51,657 nucleotides of DNA from JAATGA01 sp047605605 (GTDB lineage: Bacteria; Pseudomonadota; Alphaproteobacteria; Rhodobacterales; Rhodobacteraceae), in NCBI GenBank assembly GCA_047605605.1, contig JASGFG010000019.1:1-51657 (forward strand), in the 5' to 3' direction. Positions within the stretch are counted from its first letter, which is position 1. The number at the start of each line of letters is the position of its first letter. The position numbers and the translations under genes are program-made. Positions 18,067 to 26,868 of the stretch are shown here, piece by piece. The notes beneath the pieces were generated by a model. That model saw nothing but the letters and a program-made list of their open reading frames with translations, was not told where the DNA came from and searched no databases.

Positions 18067-19695
18067 GTGACCGGGCCCCGCACCATCCTGTTCTCGGCCG
18101 TCAAGAACGAGGCGCCCTTCCTGCTGGAATGGATCGCCTATCACCGCGCCATCGGCTTTGACCGGATCGTGATCGTCTCGAACGACAGCGACGACGGCTC
18201 GACCGAACTGCTGGACAGCCTGCATCGCGGCGGCTTCATCCACCACATCCACCACAGCGTCGGCGAAGGGGAATCCCCGCAGGGCAAGGCGGCCGTCGCG
18301 GGCAATGCCTCGGGGCTGATCGGGGACGGCGACTGGGTGATCTGGCTGGATGCCGACGAATTCCTGAACATCCATGTGGGGGCGGGCCGGGTCGCGGATC
18401 TGGTGGCCGCCATGGGCCCGGCGCGCGCGATGCTGATCCCGTGGCGGATCTTCGGCGACAGCGGGAATGCCACATTTCCCGGCCGCTTCATCGCCGGGGC
18501 GTTTACCCGCGCCGCCGCGCCCGGGTTCGAGGGCAACCGCATCGTCAAGACCTTCTTCCGCCATGCCGAGGGGCGGATGCGGCTGTCCCCGGTCGCCAAC
18601 CACCGGCCCCACCTGCTGGACCGCAAGGTCCTGCGCCCGGACGAGGCGCTGAACGCCGGGGGGCGGCCGATCGACATGTCCTTCCTGCCCAACCGCCGCT
18701 GGATCGGCGGGGTCGAGGGCAAGGCGAATTTCTCGATCCCGCCCGCGGACGATGACCGGGGCCTTGCTCAGATCAACCACTACATGCTCCGCACGCGCGA
18801 GATGTTCGACCTCAAGGCGCATCGGGGCCGGGGGTTCCTGAACATCGTCAAGGGCAAGCCCGTCGCCCGGCCGCGGCACACCCCCGCCTTCTTTGCCGCA
18901 CAGAACCGCAACGAGGCCGAGGACGCGACCATCCTGCGCCACGCCGCCGCCACCACGCAGGAGATGGAGCGGCTTCTGGGCCAGGACGCCATCCGCCATG
19001 CCCATGAGGCCGGACTGGCGCTGACGGCAGAACGGATCGCGGCCCTGCACTCCGAGGCCCTGCTCCCCGACGACGGGCAGGCCGGGCCCGAGGCGGCCCC
19101 CGCGGCCGCGCCCTTCGCCCCCTCGATCACCATGCCCGAGCGGGAGACCGCGCTTCTCAAGGAGTGTTACGCCCGCAAGGACGTGATCCTGGAATACGGG
19201 TCGGGCGGGTCGACCCTGCTGGCCGCATCGCAGGATCATACGCTGGTCATGTCGGTCGAAAGCGACCGGGCCTGGGCGGACAACATGCAGCAGGTGCTGG
19301 CGCGGGACTTTCCGCAGGCCAATGTCCGGCTGCACTGGGCCGACATCGGGCCGACGGCCAAATGGGGGCGGCCGGCCAACCAGAAGTCCTGGCAGACCTT
19401 TGCGCTTTACCCGCTGGCGGTCTGGGACATGCCGTGGTTCCGCCAGCCCGACCTGATCCTGATCGACGGCAGGTTCCGCGTCGGCTGCCTGCTGGCGGCG
19501 CTGTATCGGTCGTCGCGGCCCGTCACCATCCTGTTCGACGATTATGCGAACCGCCCGCATTACGTCGAGGCGGTGGAAACCTTTGTCCGCCCGGCAGAGA
19601 TCGTCGGGCGGATGGCCCGGTTCGAGATCGAGCCCGCCCCCTATCCGGTGCATCGCATGGCCGAGATCACCCGCCTGCTGTCGCGCCCCGACTAG
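18067..19695 (+). CDS. two-domain protein: GT2-type glycosyltransferase fused to a methyltransferase-like domain
   Basis: 542 residues from a GTG start with GGGGG about 8 nt upstream; in-frame ATGs at 17896 and 18025 exist, but the stretch before 18067 looks like promoter/leader sequence. The N-terminal domain (about 1-290) resembles GT2/GT92-type transferases: ILFSAVKNEAPFLLEWIAYH, IVIVSNDSDDGSTELLD and the metal-binding WVIWLDADEFLN. After an Ala/Pro linker near 350-360 the C-terminal domain (about 365-542) has a Rossmann-type glycine-rich loop VILEYGSGGSTLLAAS, an acidic MSVESDRAWADNM strand and LILIDGRFRVGCLLAALY, as in class I methyltransferase folds. Whether the second domain still binds SAM cannot be decided. 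A polysaccharide-tailoring role fits the neighbourhood. The gene is followed by a hairpin shared with the convergent gene. Confidence 0.78.
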   Translation: MTGPRTILFSAVKNEAPFLLEWIAYHRAIGFDRIVIVSNDSDDGSTELLDSLHRGGFIHHIHHSVGEGESPQGKAAVAGNASGLIGDGDWVIWLDADEFLNIHVGAGRVADLVAAMGPARAMLIPWRIFGDSGNATFPGRFIAGAFTRAAAPGFEGNRIVKTFFRHAEGRMRLSPVANHRPHLLDRKVLRPDEALNAGGRPIDMSFLPNRRWIGGVEGKANFSIPPADDDRGLAQINHYMLRTREMFDLKAHRGRGFLNIVKGKPVARPRHTPAFFAAQNRNEAEDATILRHAAATTQEMERLLGQDAIRHAHEAGLALTAERIAALHSEALLPDDGQAGPEAAPAAAPFAPSITMPERETALLKECYARKDVILEYGSGGSTLLAASQDHTLVMSVESDRAWADNMQQVLARDFPQANVRLHWADIGPTAKWGRPANQKSWQTFALYPLAVWDMPWFRQPDLILIDGRFRVGCLLAALYRSSRPVTILFDDYANRPHYVEAVETFVRPAEIVGRMARFEIEPAPYPVHRMAEITRLLSRPD

Positions 19696-19698
19696 GGG

Positions 19699-19723
19699 GG
19701 CCCCGCCGCGATGCGACGGGGCC
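19699..19723. terminator. bidirectional hairpin between convergent genes
   Basis: GGCCCCGCCGC (19699-19709), loop GAT, GCGACGGGGCC (19713-19723) pair with one wobble. It lies 4 bp beyond the stop of the glycosyltransferase and 7 bp beyond that of the opposing gene. Confidence 0.6.
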
Positions 19724-19729
19724 GCGCCG

Positions 19730-21598
19730 TCAGCGCAGACGCGTCAGGTGGTCGCCGGTCGCGTCATCGGGGCCGCGCGACTTGTTGACGACGAAGACCT
19801 GGCCCTTTGCCCCAGCCTCGACATGGTTCGGATAGCTGCCGGCATCGAGGTTCGCCACCACCTTGCCCGCGCCGTCCACCACGGTCACGGTGCCCGCGCC
19901 GCGGCTGGCGACAAAGGCCAGATCGCCCGACACGGCGACGGCCAGCGCCCCCGCGCCCACCGGCGTGCGGAAGGCCACCTCGCCCGTGGCCGCATCGACC
20001 GCGATCAGGTCGTCGCTGTCCTGCGAGGCGATCAGCACCCGGCCCCCGCCAAAGGCGATGCCGGCGGAATTCTTCGCCCCCGGCACGGTCAGCACCCGCA
20101 GCACCGCGCCCGTGGCGGTGTCGATCTCGGCCAGTTCGTTCGAGGTCCGGCTGGAGACATAGAGCCGGTGCCCCCCCTCATCCAGCGCCAGGCCCATGGC
20201 GGTGAACTCGCCCCCGCGCTGGCCCGAGACGATGCGGATCGTATCGACGAACTCCAGCTTTTCGGTGTCGAACACGCCCACCTCGTTCGAGGCCGAGGCC
20301 GAGACATAGGCCCGGTGCGCGCCCGCATCGACCAGCACCTCGCGCGAGTGGCGGACAAGTTCGGGCGCGAACTGCTTGACCAGCGACAGGTCGGACTGGC
20401 GATAGACGGCAACCGTGCCCTGGATGGTGTTCGTCACCCAGACGGTTCCGGCCGCATCGTCCACATCCACGCCAAAGACCGCAGGCACGCGGGCCAGCGC
20501 CCCGGCCTCGGGCACGGGTTTCGCGGGCTCGGGCGCGGATTCGGGGATCGTCACCTGGGCCAGCGTCTCCAGCGTCTCGGGCGAGACCTTGGCCAGAACC
20601 GAGGCGGGCGCCCCGCCGCCGGGCCCGCCAAAGGCGGTGGCCGTGACGAAAAGCGTGTCTGTTCCGGCGGAATAGGCGCTTTGATACAGGCCATCCGGCC
20701 CCTTGACTCCTTGGGCGGGGAACTGGTCCGCCCCCGACAGCGCGACCCTGGGCGAGATCTTCACATCCAGCGTCGTCACCGCATCCGGCCCCTCGCCGAT
20801 GACGAAGACCGGGTAAAGGCCGGGGGCCGCCGTGTCGGGCAGGGTAAAGCTGGCGCGGAAATTGCCGTCCTCGCCCACGGTGACGGGGTCGTCGGTCAGC
20901 GCGACCGCCCCGCGTTGCAGGGCGACCTTCTGCCCCGGCGCAAGGCCGCGGCCCGAAACCGTGACCTCGGTTCCCGGCCAGACCGGCGCGCCATCGGGGC
21001 CGGCCGCGGACAGGCGGCCCTTGAATTCCACCGCGCCGGCAAAGGGTGCCTCGGTCGCCTGCGGGCGGCGTTCGGGTTCGGGATCATCGGCATTGGCCAC
21101 GCCGTCGCCATTGGTATCGACCCGGCCAAAGGTCTTTTCGGCCTGCGCGTAGAATTCGCTTTCGTCCATCTTGCCGTCCTTGTTCAGATCCAGCAGGTCG
21201 AAACGGTTCATCGTCTGTTCGATATTGCCGGCATAGAACCTGTCGCGGGCGCGATGCTGCGCGGCATAGTCCTGATCCAGCCGGTCCTGAAATTCCAGCA
21301 GGTATTCCGCCTTGTCCAGAACCTTGTCGCCGTTGATGTCGGCGGTGGCGAACCGGGCGCGGCGCAGGGCGAAATAATCGGCCCGCGTGACCGAGCCGTC
21401 GCCGTCGGTGTCATAGGTGGCCATGAAGGCCTTGCGCCCGTGCCCGCCCGACAGGCCCAGGGCCGGGGGCGTTTCGGCGGGGGTTTCGGCAGGCGTTCCG
21501 GCGGCGGCAGGGGCGGCAGGCGCGCTTTCCTGCGCCTGGCCCGGCAGGGCGGCCAGCAGCAGGGCGGCCAGCGCCGAAGGGGTCGTCAGTCGTTTCAT
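19730..21598 (-). CDS. exported EF-hand and YncE-like beta-propeller protein
   Basis: 622 residues. A cleavable signal peptide is visible (KRLTTPSALAALLLAALPGQAQ). Four EF-hand-type calcium loops follow at about residues 63-74 (DTDGDGSVTRAD), 87-98, 137-148 (DLNKDGKMDESE) and 161-172 (DTNGDGVANADD). A beta-sandwich segment (about 185-280) precedes a seven-bladed YVTN/YncE-like propeller (about 290-622) with repeats such as GVDVDDAAGTVWVTNT and GLALDEGGHRLYVSSRTSNELAEIDTATG. It is the second gene of an operon, 64 bp after a TonB-dependent receptor, and probably works in the periplasm with it. Genes of the YncE type often neighbour TonB receptors. The ligand is not known. Confidence 0.82.
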   Translation of the reverse strand: MKRLTTPSALAALLLAALPGQAQESAPAAPAAAGTPAETPAETPPALGLSGGHGRKAFMATYDTDGDGSVTRADYFALRRARFATADINGDKVLDKAEYLLEFQDRLDQDYAAQHRARDRFYAGNIEQTMNRFDLLDLNKDGKMDESEFYAQAEKTFGRVDTNGDGVANADDPEPERRPQATEAPFAGAVEFKGRLSAAGPDGAPVWPGTEVTVSGRGLAPGQKVALQRGAVALTDDPVTVGEDGNFRASFTLPDTAAPGLYPVFVIGEGPDAVTTLDVKISPRVALSGADQFPAQGVKGPDGLYQSAYSAGTDTLFVTATAFGGPGGGAPASVLAKVSPETLETLAQVTIPESAPEPAKPVPEAGALARVPAVFGVDVDDAAGTVWVTNTIQGTVAVYRQSDLSLVKQFAPELVRHSREVLVDAGAHRAYVSASASNEVGVFDTEKLEFVDTIRIVSGQRGGEFTAMGLALDEGGHRLYVSSRTSNELAEIDTATGAVLRVLTVPGAKNSAGIAFGGGRVLIASQDSDDLIAVDAATGEVAFRTPVGAGALAVAVSGDLAFVASRGAGTVTVVDGAGKVVANLDAGSYPNHVEAGAKGQVFVVNKSRGPDDATGDHLTRLR

Positions 21599-21662
21599 GC
21601 CCAGTCTCCCTTTGGTTGGACAGGCGCGCGCGGCCCGGGGGGATGCCCGCGCGCGCCGCAGA

Positions 21663-23690
21663 TCAGAACGTCTTGGCCAGCGTCAGCTTGACGGTGCGGC
21701 CCGGCGCGTTGCGGGTGGCGAGCCAGGGCTTGTATTCGGTGTCGAACAGGTTCTCGACGCCGACGCGCACCTCGGTCCCTTCCAGCGCGCCCGACTGCGG
21801 GCGCCAGGTGGCGCGGATGTTGTGCAGGACATAGCCCGGCGCCTCGGCGGTGGGGGCGTTCACCCGCTCCATCCGGTCGGCGGCGACAGCCTCCCAGCTC
21901 AGGTCCAGCGTCTCGGTCACATGCTTGCCCAGGGTGACGCGCAGCCGGTCGGTGGGGGCGTTGGTCCAGTAATCCTCGACCCCGGTCAGGCGGATCTGGT
22001 CGCCGCGCACCACGTTGGCGTTCAGGTCGACATAAAGACCGTTCGCCAGGCTATAGGCGGCCTCCAGCTCGATCCCCTTCATCGTCACCTGGTCGATCCC
22101 GGAATAGGAGGTCACGTCCCAGACATGGGTCTGATAGAGATTGGCCTTGATCGCCAGAACGTCGCCTTCGGACAGGAGGCCCGCGCCCTCATAGGCGGCG
22201 CCCAGTTCCCAGACCCGCGCCTTTTGCGGCTTGCCCATATAGGCGGGGGTGTCGAAATCGTCGAGGATCGGCAGGTTCTCGGTATAGGCGGCGCTGGCAA
22301 AGACCGACACGCCGTTGTCCCAGGCATAGCGCGCCGACAGCCCGCCCATCACTGCATGGTTTTCATATTCGGTGGGGTTGGTGGTCACCGCATCGCCCGC
22401 GCGGCGCAGCTTTTGCGTCTCATACCGCAGGGCCGGGCTGAAGGTCCAGCCGCCCAGGGTGATGTCGTCCACCGCGAACAGCGCCAGCCGCCGGTCGGTG
22501 CCGCCGGGGGCCGAGGATTCCTCGGCCCGGGTCTTGCGGATCACCTCGAACCCCAGGCGCAGGTCGTGGTTCAGCGCGCCGGTGGCGAAGTCGGCGGTGT
22601 TCTTCACTGTCAGCTTGGTCGTCTGATAGCGGTGGTCGGCATTGGCCAGACCCAGCACGCTGGGGCCGAACATCGCCCAGCTGGGCGTGCCCTCGAAGGG
22701 CGAGCTGCCGGCGACATAGCTGCTGTCGATCTTCTGGTCGGCATGGCTCAGGTTCGCCTCGACCTTGATCAGCGGGCTGGCGGGGTCGTATTCATAGGCC
22801 AGAACGGTGGTGCGGGTGTGGATGTCCCGGTCGACATTGCCGAAGGTATCGGTGCCGGTGGCCCACTGGTTATAGGGCACGTCGCGTTCGGGCAGCGAAG
22901 TTTCGTTGTAGGACAGCGTGACCGAATGGTCGCGCGCCGCGCCGAAGGTGTATTTGCCCTTCAACAGCAGCGAGGTCGACTTGAACCCCGGCGCGCCGGT
23001 CGGATCGCCCGCGCCGTCGTCCTGTTCGTGCTGGCGGCGCCAGACGTATTGGGCCAGGAACTCCACATCCTGCGACGGCTGCCAGGCCAGGATGCTGGAC
23101 GAGGTCAGCCCGTCGCCGTTCGACCCGTATTCCAGCGTCTGCCGCCCGGCGAACCCCGGCACGCCGCCGGTGAAATCCGAGGCATCCTTGGTTTTCAGCT
23201 GCAACATCCCGCCGACCACGCCCGAGCCGTATTCGAACGAGCCGACCGTGCCGCGTGTCACCGTCACCTGCTTGTAAAGCGCGGGGTCGGTGTAAAGCTG
23301 GGTGCCAAGGCGATACAACTCCTCGCCGCCCTGCGTCGCGCCGTCGACCTGAATCAGCACCATCTGGTCGGTGCCATAGGTGCCCGTCGCGCCGAAGCCG
23401 CGGATGTTGATCCCCGACCCCGAGGGGGTGGAGCCGTTCATCAGCGTGACGCCCGGAACGGAATCGACCAGTTCGGCGATGGTGCCGGCCTGGCGGTCGT
23501 CGATCTCGGTCTGATCGACCGTGGTTTCGGGTTTAGCCGTGCCGGTGGCGACGGCGCGCTTGCCGTGCAGCACCACCGGGTCCAGCACGATCTCGGTTTC
23601 CTGCGCCGCCACGATCTGCGGTGCGATCAACGGGAATGAAAGCGCGACACTGCCCAGAAGGGCGCGCCACGCAAGGGGATGCCTTGCCAT
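21663..23690 (-). CDS. TonB-dependent outer-membrane receptor
   Basis: 675 residues with a signal peptide ending VAAQ. The plug (about 45-165) shows TIAELVDSVPGVTLMNG, GINIRGFGATG, VLIQVDGATQGG and VTVTRGTVGSFEYGSGVVGGMLQLKTKDASDF; this last segment is typical of the haem/haemoglobin-transferrin receptor branch. The rest is a 22-strand barrel closing with VGVENLFDTEYKPWLATRNAPGRTVKLTLAKTF and a terminal Phe. The FRAP box of classical haem receptors is not obvious: the corresponding region reads YTENLPILDDFDTPAY. So it may transport haem, an iron chelate or another cofactor. It leads an operon with the EF-hand/YncE-like gene. AGGAG precedes the ATG. PQQ is a speculative alternative given gcd nearby. 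Confidence 0.88.
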   Translation of the reverse strand: MARHPLAWRALLGSVALSFPLIAPQIVAAQETEIVLDPVVLHGKRAVATGTAKPETTVDQTEIDDRQAGTIAELVDSVPGVTLMNGSTPSGSGINIRGFGATGTYGTDQMVLIQVDGATQGGEELYRLGTQLYTDPALYKQVTVTRGTVGSFEYGSGVVGGMLQLKTKDASDFTGGVPGFAGRQTLEYGSNGDGLTSSSILAWQPSQDVEFLAQYVWRRQHEQDDGAGDPTGAPGFKSTSLLLKGKYTFGAARDHSVTLSYNETSLPERDVPYNQWATGTDTFGNVDRDIHTRTTVLAYEYDPASPLIKVEANLSHADQKIDSSYVAGSSPFEGTPSWAMFGPSVLGLANADHRYQTTKLTVKNTADFATGALNHDLRLGFEVIRKTRAEESSAPGGTDRRLALFAVDDITLGGWTFSPALRYETQKLRRAGDAVTTNPTEYENHAVMGGLSARYAWDNGVSVFASAAYTENLPILDDFDTPAYMGKPQKARVWELGAAYEGAGLLSEGDVLAIKANLYQTHVWDVTSYSGIDQVTMKGIELEAAYSLANGLYVDLNANVVRGDQIRLTGVEDYWTNAPTDRLRVTLGKHVTETLDLSWEAVAADRMERVNAPTAEAPGYVLHNIRATWRPQSGALEGTEVRVGVENLFDTEYKPWLATRNAPGRTVKLTLAKTF

Positions 23691-23755
23691 GTCAGCTCCT
23701 GAATATGCGGGGAGAGAGCTGGCCGGAAAGCTTGCATCCTCGGGGGGATGGCGGG

Positions 23756-23784
23756 TGAGTAGAAGCCACCGACCCCGCTGTCAA
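23756..23784 (-). promoter_or_regulatory. candidate promoter of the TonB receptor operon
   Basis: On the minus strand a perfect -35 TTGACA (23779-23784) is followed after 15-17 nt by weak -10 candidates (TCTACT or TACTCA), about 65 bp before the start codon. No clear Fur or Irr box was recognised. Confidence 0.35.
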
Positions 23785-23917
23785 CGCCCCTGTCATGCAA
23801 GGCATGGGATCGCGGGCGTTCTGTGCCTGCGATGCCACCCGTCCTGCCGGGCCTTCGAGGCGCAGGTTTCAGGCGGATTCGACCCTGTTACGGCGCCTTG
23901 CGCCCCGGCCCGCGCCT

Positions 23918-26587
23918 TCAGCCGGCGAAAAGCACGCCGACCTCACCCCGTTTCAGCGTCGCGCGCGCCGCCTGATAGCGGCGGGCGCTGTCGCCCAGGG
24001 CCAGTTCGGGAAAGATCGCGAACAGTTCCTGCCGCTGGTCCTGGGGCAGTCCCGCCAGGCTCATGTCGCCGGGCTGGTAGCTTTCGCTCCAGCAACCGTC
24101 GACCATGACGATCTGGTGTTCGGCGCACATGAAATGGATGTAGGTGACCGGCCCCGCCGCGGCGCGGGTGATGCCGGGGCGGCCGACCAGATGGACGGCG
24201 GCGACCAGAACCTCGGCCTCGCCGAACAGCAGTTCCGCCCGCGGGCCGGAAAACAGCATCCGGTGCTGGGGCGAGACCAGCATGTCCCGCTCGGGGCAGC
24301 CTTCGCCCAGGGCGCCCGCGGCGATGCGCACCGGCCGCAGCGCGGCGATGCGCGCCAGATCCCGCGCGGAAACGGTCTGGTGCCCGGTCCAGACCACTTC
24401 CTCGAACCCGTTGTCGCGGGTCAGCACCCGGTCGCCGGGGCGCAGATCCTGAACCGCGACCGGGCCTTCGTCGGTGATCGCGACCGAACCGGGGGTAAAG
24501 CAGGTGATCACCCGCTCGATCTCGGTGAAGGTCATCGAGCCGATGCGCGTGCCGCTGCTGTCCAGGAAATAGACCGTGCCGGATTCCGGGCCGGTGAATT
24601 CCACATCCGTCCCGGCAAAGCCCCAGGCGGTCAGGTCCAGCACATCCTGGTCGATGCCGGTCGAGCCGCCGTCGATGCTGCCGCCGATGGTGAACCCGGT
24701 TGCGCCCAGGTTCTTGTCGACGATGATCGTGTCCTGGTCGGCGCCGCCCGAAATCACGTCGGTGCCAAAGCCGGTATGGATCGTGTCCATCCCCGCCCCG
24801 CCGAAAACGCTGTCGTTGCCCGCGCCGCCACTGATGATGTCGGCGCCGTCGCCGGCATAGATGGTTTCCGCCCCCGCGCCGCCGGTGATGACATCGGCGC
24901 CCGCCCCGGTGGTATAGGTGGCGGCATCGCCGTTGCCGGTGGCATTGATCGTGTCGTTGCCCGACCCGGTGACGATGGCCTCGACCGTGTTGAAGCTGGC
25001 CGTTCCCCCGGCCGAGGCATAAGTGCCCGCGCTGGCCCCGGTATAATTGACGGTGACGTTCCCGCTCAGCGAGGCACCCGACAGCGTGTCGGACCCCGAT
25101 CCGCCGGTGATCGTGTCGTTGCCGTAGCTGCCGGTCAGGTTGATCGTGTCGGCGCCGTCCCCGGCATCGACGAGATCGGCCCCGCCGCCCGCGTCGATCA
25201 CGTCGCCGTCGGCCCCGGCATAGATGGTTTCCGCCCCCGCGCCGCCGGTGATGACATCGGCGCCCGCCCCGGTGGTATAGGTGGCGGCATCGCCGTTGCC
25301 GGCGGCATTGATCGTGTCGTTGCCCGATCCGGTGACGATGGCCTCGACCGTGGAAAAGGTCGCGCTGACGCCGGTGGTGGCATAGGTGCCGCCGCTGGGG
25401 CCGGTATAATTGACGGTGACGGCCGTGGTCAGCGTCGATCCGGTGATCGTATCGGTGCCCGCCCCGCCATAGATCGTGTCGGTATCCGCCCCGGCCGCCA
25501 GCACGAAGCTGTCGTTGCCGTCGTCGCCGTAAAGCGCATCGTTGCCGGCATCGCCATAGATCACGTCGTTGTCGGCGCCGCCGTAGACGGTATCCGCTCC
25601 GGCCCCGCCATACAGCGTATCGGCCCCCGCGCCGCCATAAAGCGTGTCGGCATCGTCGCCGCCTTCCAGCCGGTCGGTTCCGTCGCCGCCATCCAGCGAA
25701 TCCGCCCCGGCCCCGCCGTAAAGCGTGTCGTTCCCCGTGCCGCCAAACAGCCGGTCGGCCCCCGCATCGCCCGACAGCGTGTCATTGCCGCCATTGCCCA
25801 GAAGCGTGTCGTTGCCGTCGCCGCCCGAGATGCTGTCATTGCCGTCGACATGGCCCGAGGTCTGCGGCGGCGTGCCCAGAAGCGTGCTGGTCGCCAGATC
25901 GGTCGTGCCGCTGATGCCCGGTCCGGCAATGGTGGCCGAAAGCGTGTTCGCGCCCTCGTTTTCCCAGTAATAGACCTCGATCGTATAGGTCTGGCCGCCG
26001 GTCAGGCTGATCGTGCCGCTGCGCGTGGTGGCCGTCTGATGATAGTCGTTGTTCAGATAGCCGGTGCCGCCGGTCGTCCAGTTGACCACCGTGCCGGCCG
26101 AGTTGCGGATGACGATGCGCGAGCCATCGTCCGAGGTGGTCGCAAAGGTATAGGTGCCGGTCGTGACGATGTTCAGCGTGCTGGTGAACACCACGCCGAA
26201 ATCGTTCGGATCGGCGGTCAGCGCATTGCCGCGCGAGATGTTGGCCAGGTTGGCGACCCCGAAATCGTCGACATAGCCCTGCCCCGCCAGCGTGCCCGAG
26301 GTGATGGTGCCCGCCTGCCCGCTGACCGAGGTGAAATCGTGATTGTAGACCCCATAGGCCCATTGCCCGGTCAGCGGCTGGTCGCCCGCCAGATAGTCGT
26401 TGCCGGAATTGCCGGTGATGGTATCGTTGCCGCCGCCGCCGGTCATGCTGTCGGCGTCGGTCGTGCCGGTGATGGTGTCGTTCTTGTTGGTTGCCGGATT
26501 GCTGCTGCTGTTCTCGGCCAAATCAATCACCCCTGCACCCGCGGCGGATCGGCCCCCCGGCCTTGCGATCCCTGCCACTTTCCACAC
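23918..26587 (-). CDS. RTX calcium-binding protein with PA14 and C-terminal Hint domains
   Basis: 889 residues without a signal peptide. Order: a short first RTX block (about 35-70), a PA14-like domain (about 75-230; TGTYTFATTSDDGSRIVI), an extended block of GGxGxDxL/V RTX nonapeptides (about 245-660) interrupted by two beta-rich inserts, then a Hint_2 domain starting CFTPGSVAITDEGPVAVQDLRPGDRVLT (Cys about residue 696) and continuing to about 850. RTX repeats fold with calcium after type I export; the PA14 domain suggests glycan binding; Hint domains can cleave themselves. The GTG start has AAGG upstream. Two inserts are internal duplicates (listed as a repeat). It is probably a large surface or matrix adhesin; the HlyD/ABC pair at 5833-9194 is a candidate exporter. 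Confidence 0.85.
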   Translation of the reverse strand: MWKVAGIARPGGRSAAGAGVIDLAENSSSNPATNKNDTITGTTDADSMTGGGGNDTITGNSGNDYLAGDQPLTGQWAYGVYNHDFTSVSGQAGTITSGTLAGQGYVDDFGVANLANISRGNALTADPNDFGVVFTSTLNIVTTGTYTFATTSDDGSRIVIRNSAGTVVNWTTGGTGYLNNDYHQTATTRSGTISLTGGQTYTIEVYYWENEGANTLSATIAGPGISGTTDLATSTLLGTPPQTSGHVDGNDSISGGDGNDTLLGNGGNDTLSGDAGADRLFGGTGNDTLYGGAGADSLDGGDGTDRLEGGDDADTLYGGAGADTLYGGAGADTVYGGADNDVIYGDAGNDALYGDDGNDSFVLAAGADTDTIYGGAGTDTITGSTLTTAVTVNYTGPSGGTYATTGVSATFSTVEAIVTGSGNDTINAAGNGDAATYTTGAGADVITGGAGAETIYAGADGDVIDAGGGADLVDAGDGADTINLTGSYGNDTITGGSGSDTLSGASLSGNVTVNYTGASAGTYASAGGTASFNTVEAIVTGSGNDTINATGNGDAATYTTGAGADVITGGAGAETIYAGDGADIISGGAGNDSVFGGAGMDTIHTGFGTDVISGGADQDTIIVDKNLGATGFTIGGSIDGGSTGIDQDVLDLTAWGFAGTDVEFTGPESGTVYFLDSSGTRIGSMTFTEIERVITCFTPGSVAITDEGPVAVQDLRPGDRVLTRDNGFEEVVWTGHQTVSARDLARIAALRPVRIAAGALGEGCPERDMLVSPQHRMLFSGPRAELLFGEAEVLVAAVHLVGRPGITRAAAGPVTYIHFMCAEHQIVMVDGCWSESYQPGDMSLAGLPQDQRQELFAIFPELALGDSARRYQAARATLKRGEVGVLFAG
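24852..25352. repeat. 138-bp direct repeat inside the RTX gene
   Basis: Positions 24852-24989 and 25215-25352 are almost identical over 138 bp (offset 363 bp, only a few substitutions). They encode the repeated module GNDTINAxGNGDAATYTTG and the following RTX turns. The low divergence points to a recent duplication and a site prone to recombination. Confidence 0.85.
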
Positions 26588-26839
26588 ACACCTTGCCTAC
26601 ATATTGTCAGAACACCCCGTCACGGGAAAAGAAGGGGGGCCTTCCCCCCGAAACTTTCGCGGATAGTGTTGCGGTTCGGCCTTTTCGGGGCTGTGGCGGG
26701 CATCAGGACCCCCGCTCGGGGGAATGTCCGAAAGCCGGAGGGCAAAAGCCGGCGGATTGCATGGAAATCTTGCGGGCCGGTGCGAAACCCTCCTGCGCCC
26801 CGGGCAGAAATGTAGACGCATTCCGGCAAAGATGATCTA
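26588..26839. promoter_or_regulatory. divergent intergenic region between the RTX gene and the regulator
   Basis: The 281-bp gap serves as promoter region for both divergent genes. It has two short hairpins: GGGGGG-CCTT-CCCCCC at 26634-26649 and CCCCC-GCTC-GGGGG at 26709-26722. No open frame here is convincing. Confidence 0.4.
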
Positions 26840-26856
26840 GTTTCCCCTGGGGAAAC
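26840..26856. promoter_or_regulatory. perfect operator-like palindrome before the regulator gene
   Basis: GTTTCCCC-T-GGGGAAAC is a perfect inverted repeat ending 12 bp before the ATG of the BTAD regulator, where bound protein would block initiation. No classical ribosome binding site is seen after it, so its right half may also cover the translation start region. Confidence 0.5.
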
Positions 26857-26868
26857 CACATTTGCATC

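Noticed and set aside
21663..23690. Identification of the TonB receptor as the PQQ receptor PqqU
   Set aside because: The plug motif GSGVVGGMLQLKTKDASDF resembles haem/haemoglobin receptors, not the YncD sequence as I remember it; kept only as a weak hypothesis.
24852..26400. Regularly repeated DNA that at first sight resembles a repeat array or CRISPR
   Set aside because: The periodicity is that of codons for RTX nonapeptides in a continuous reading frame; there are no constant repeats with unique spacers.
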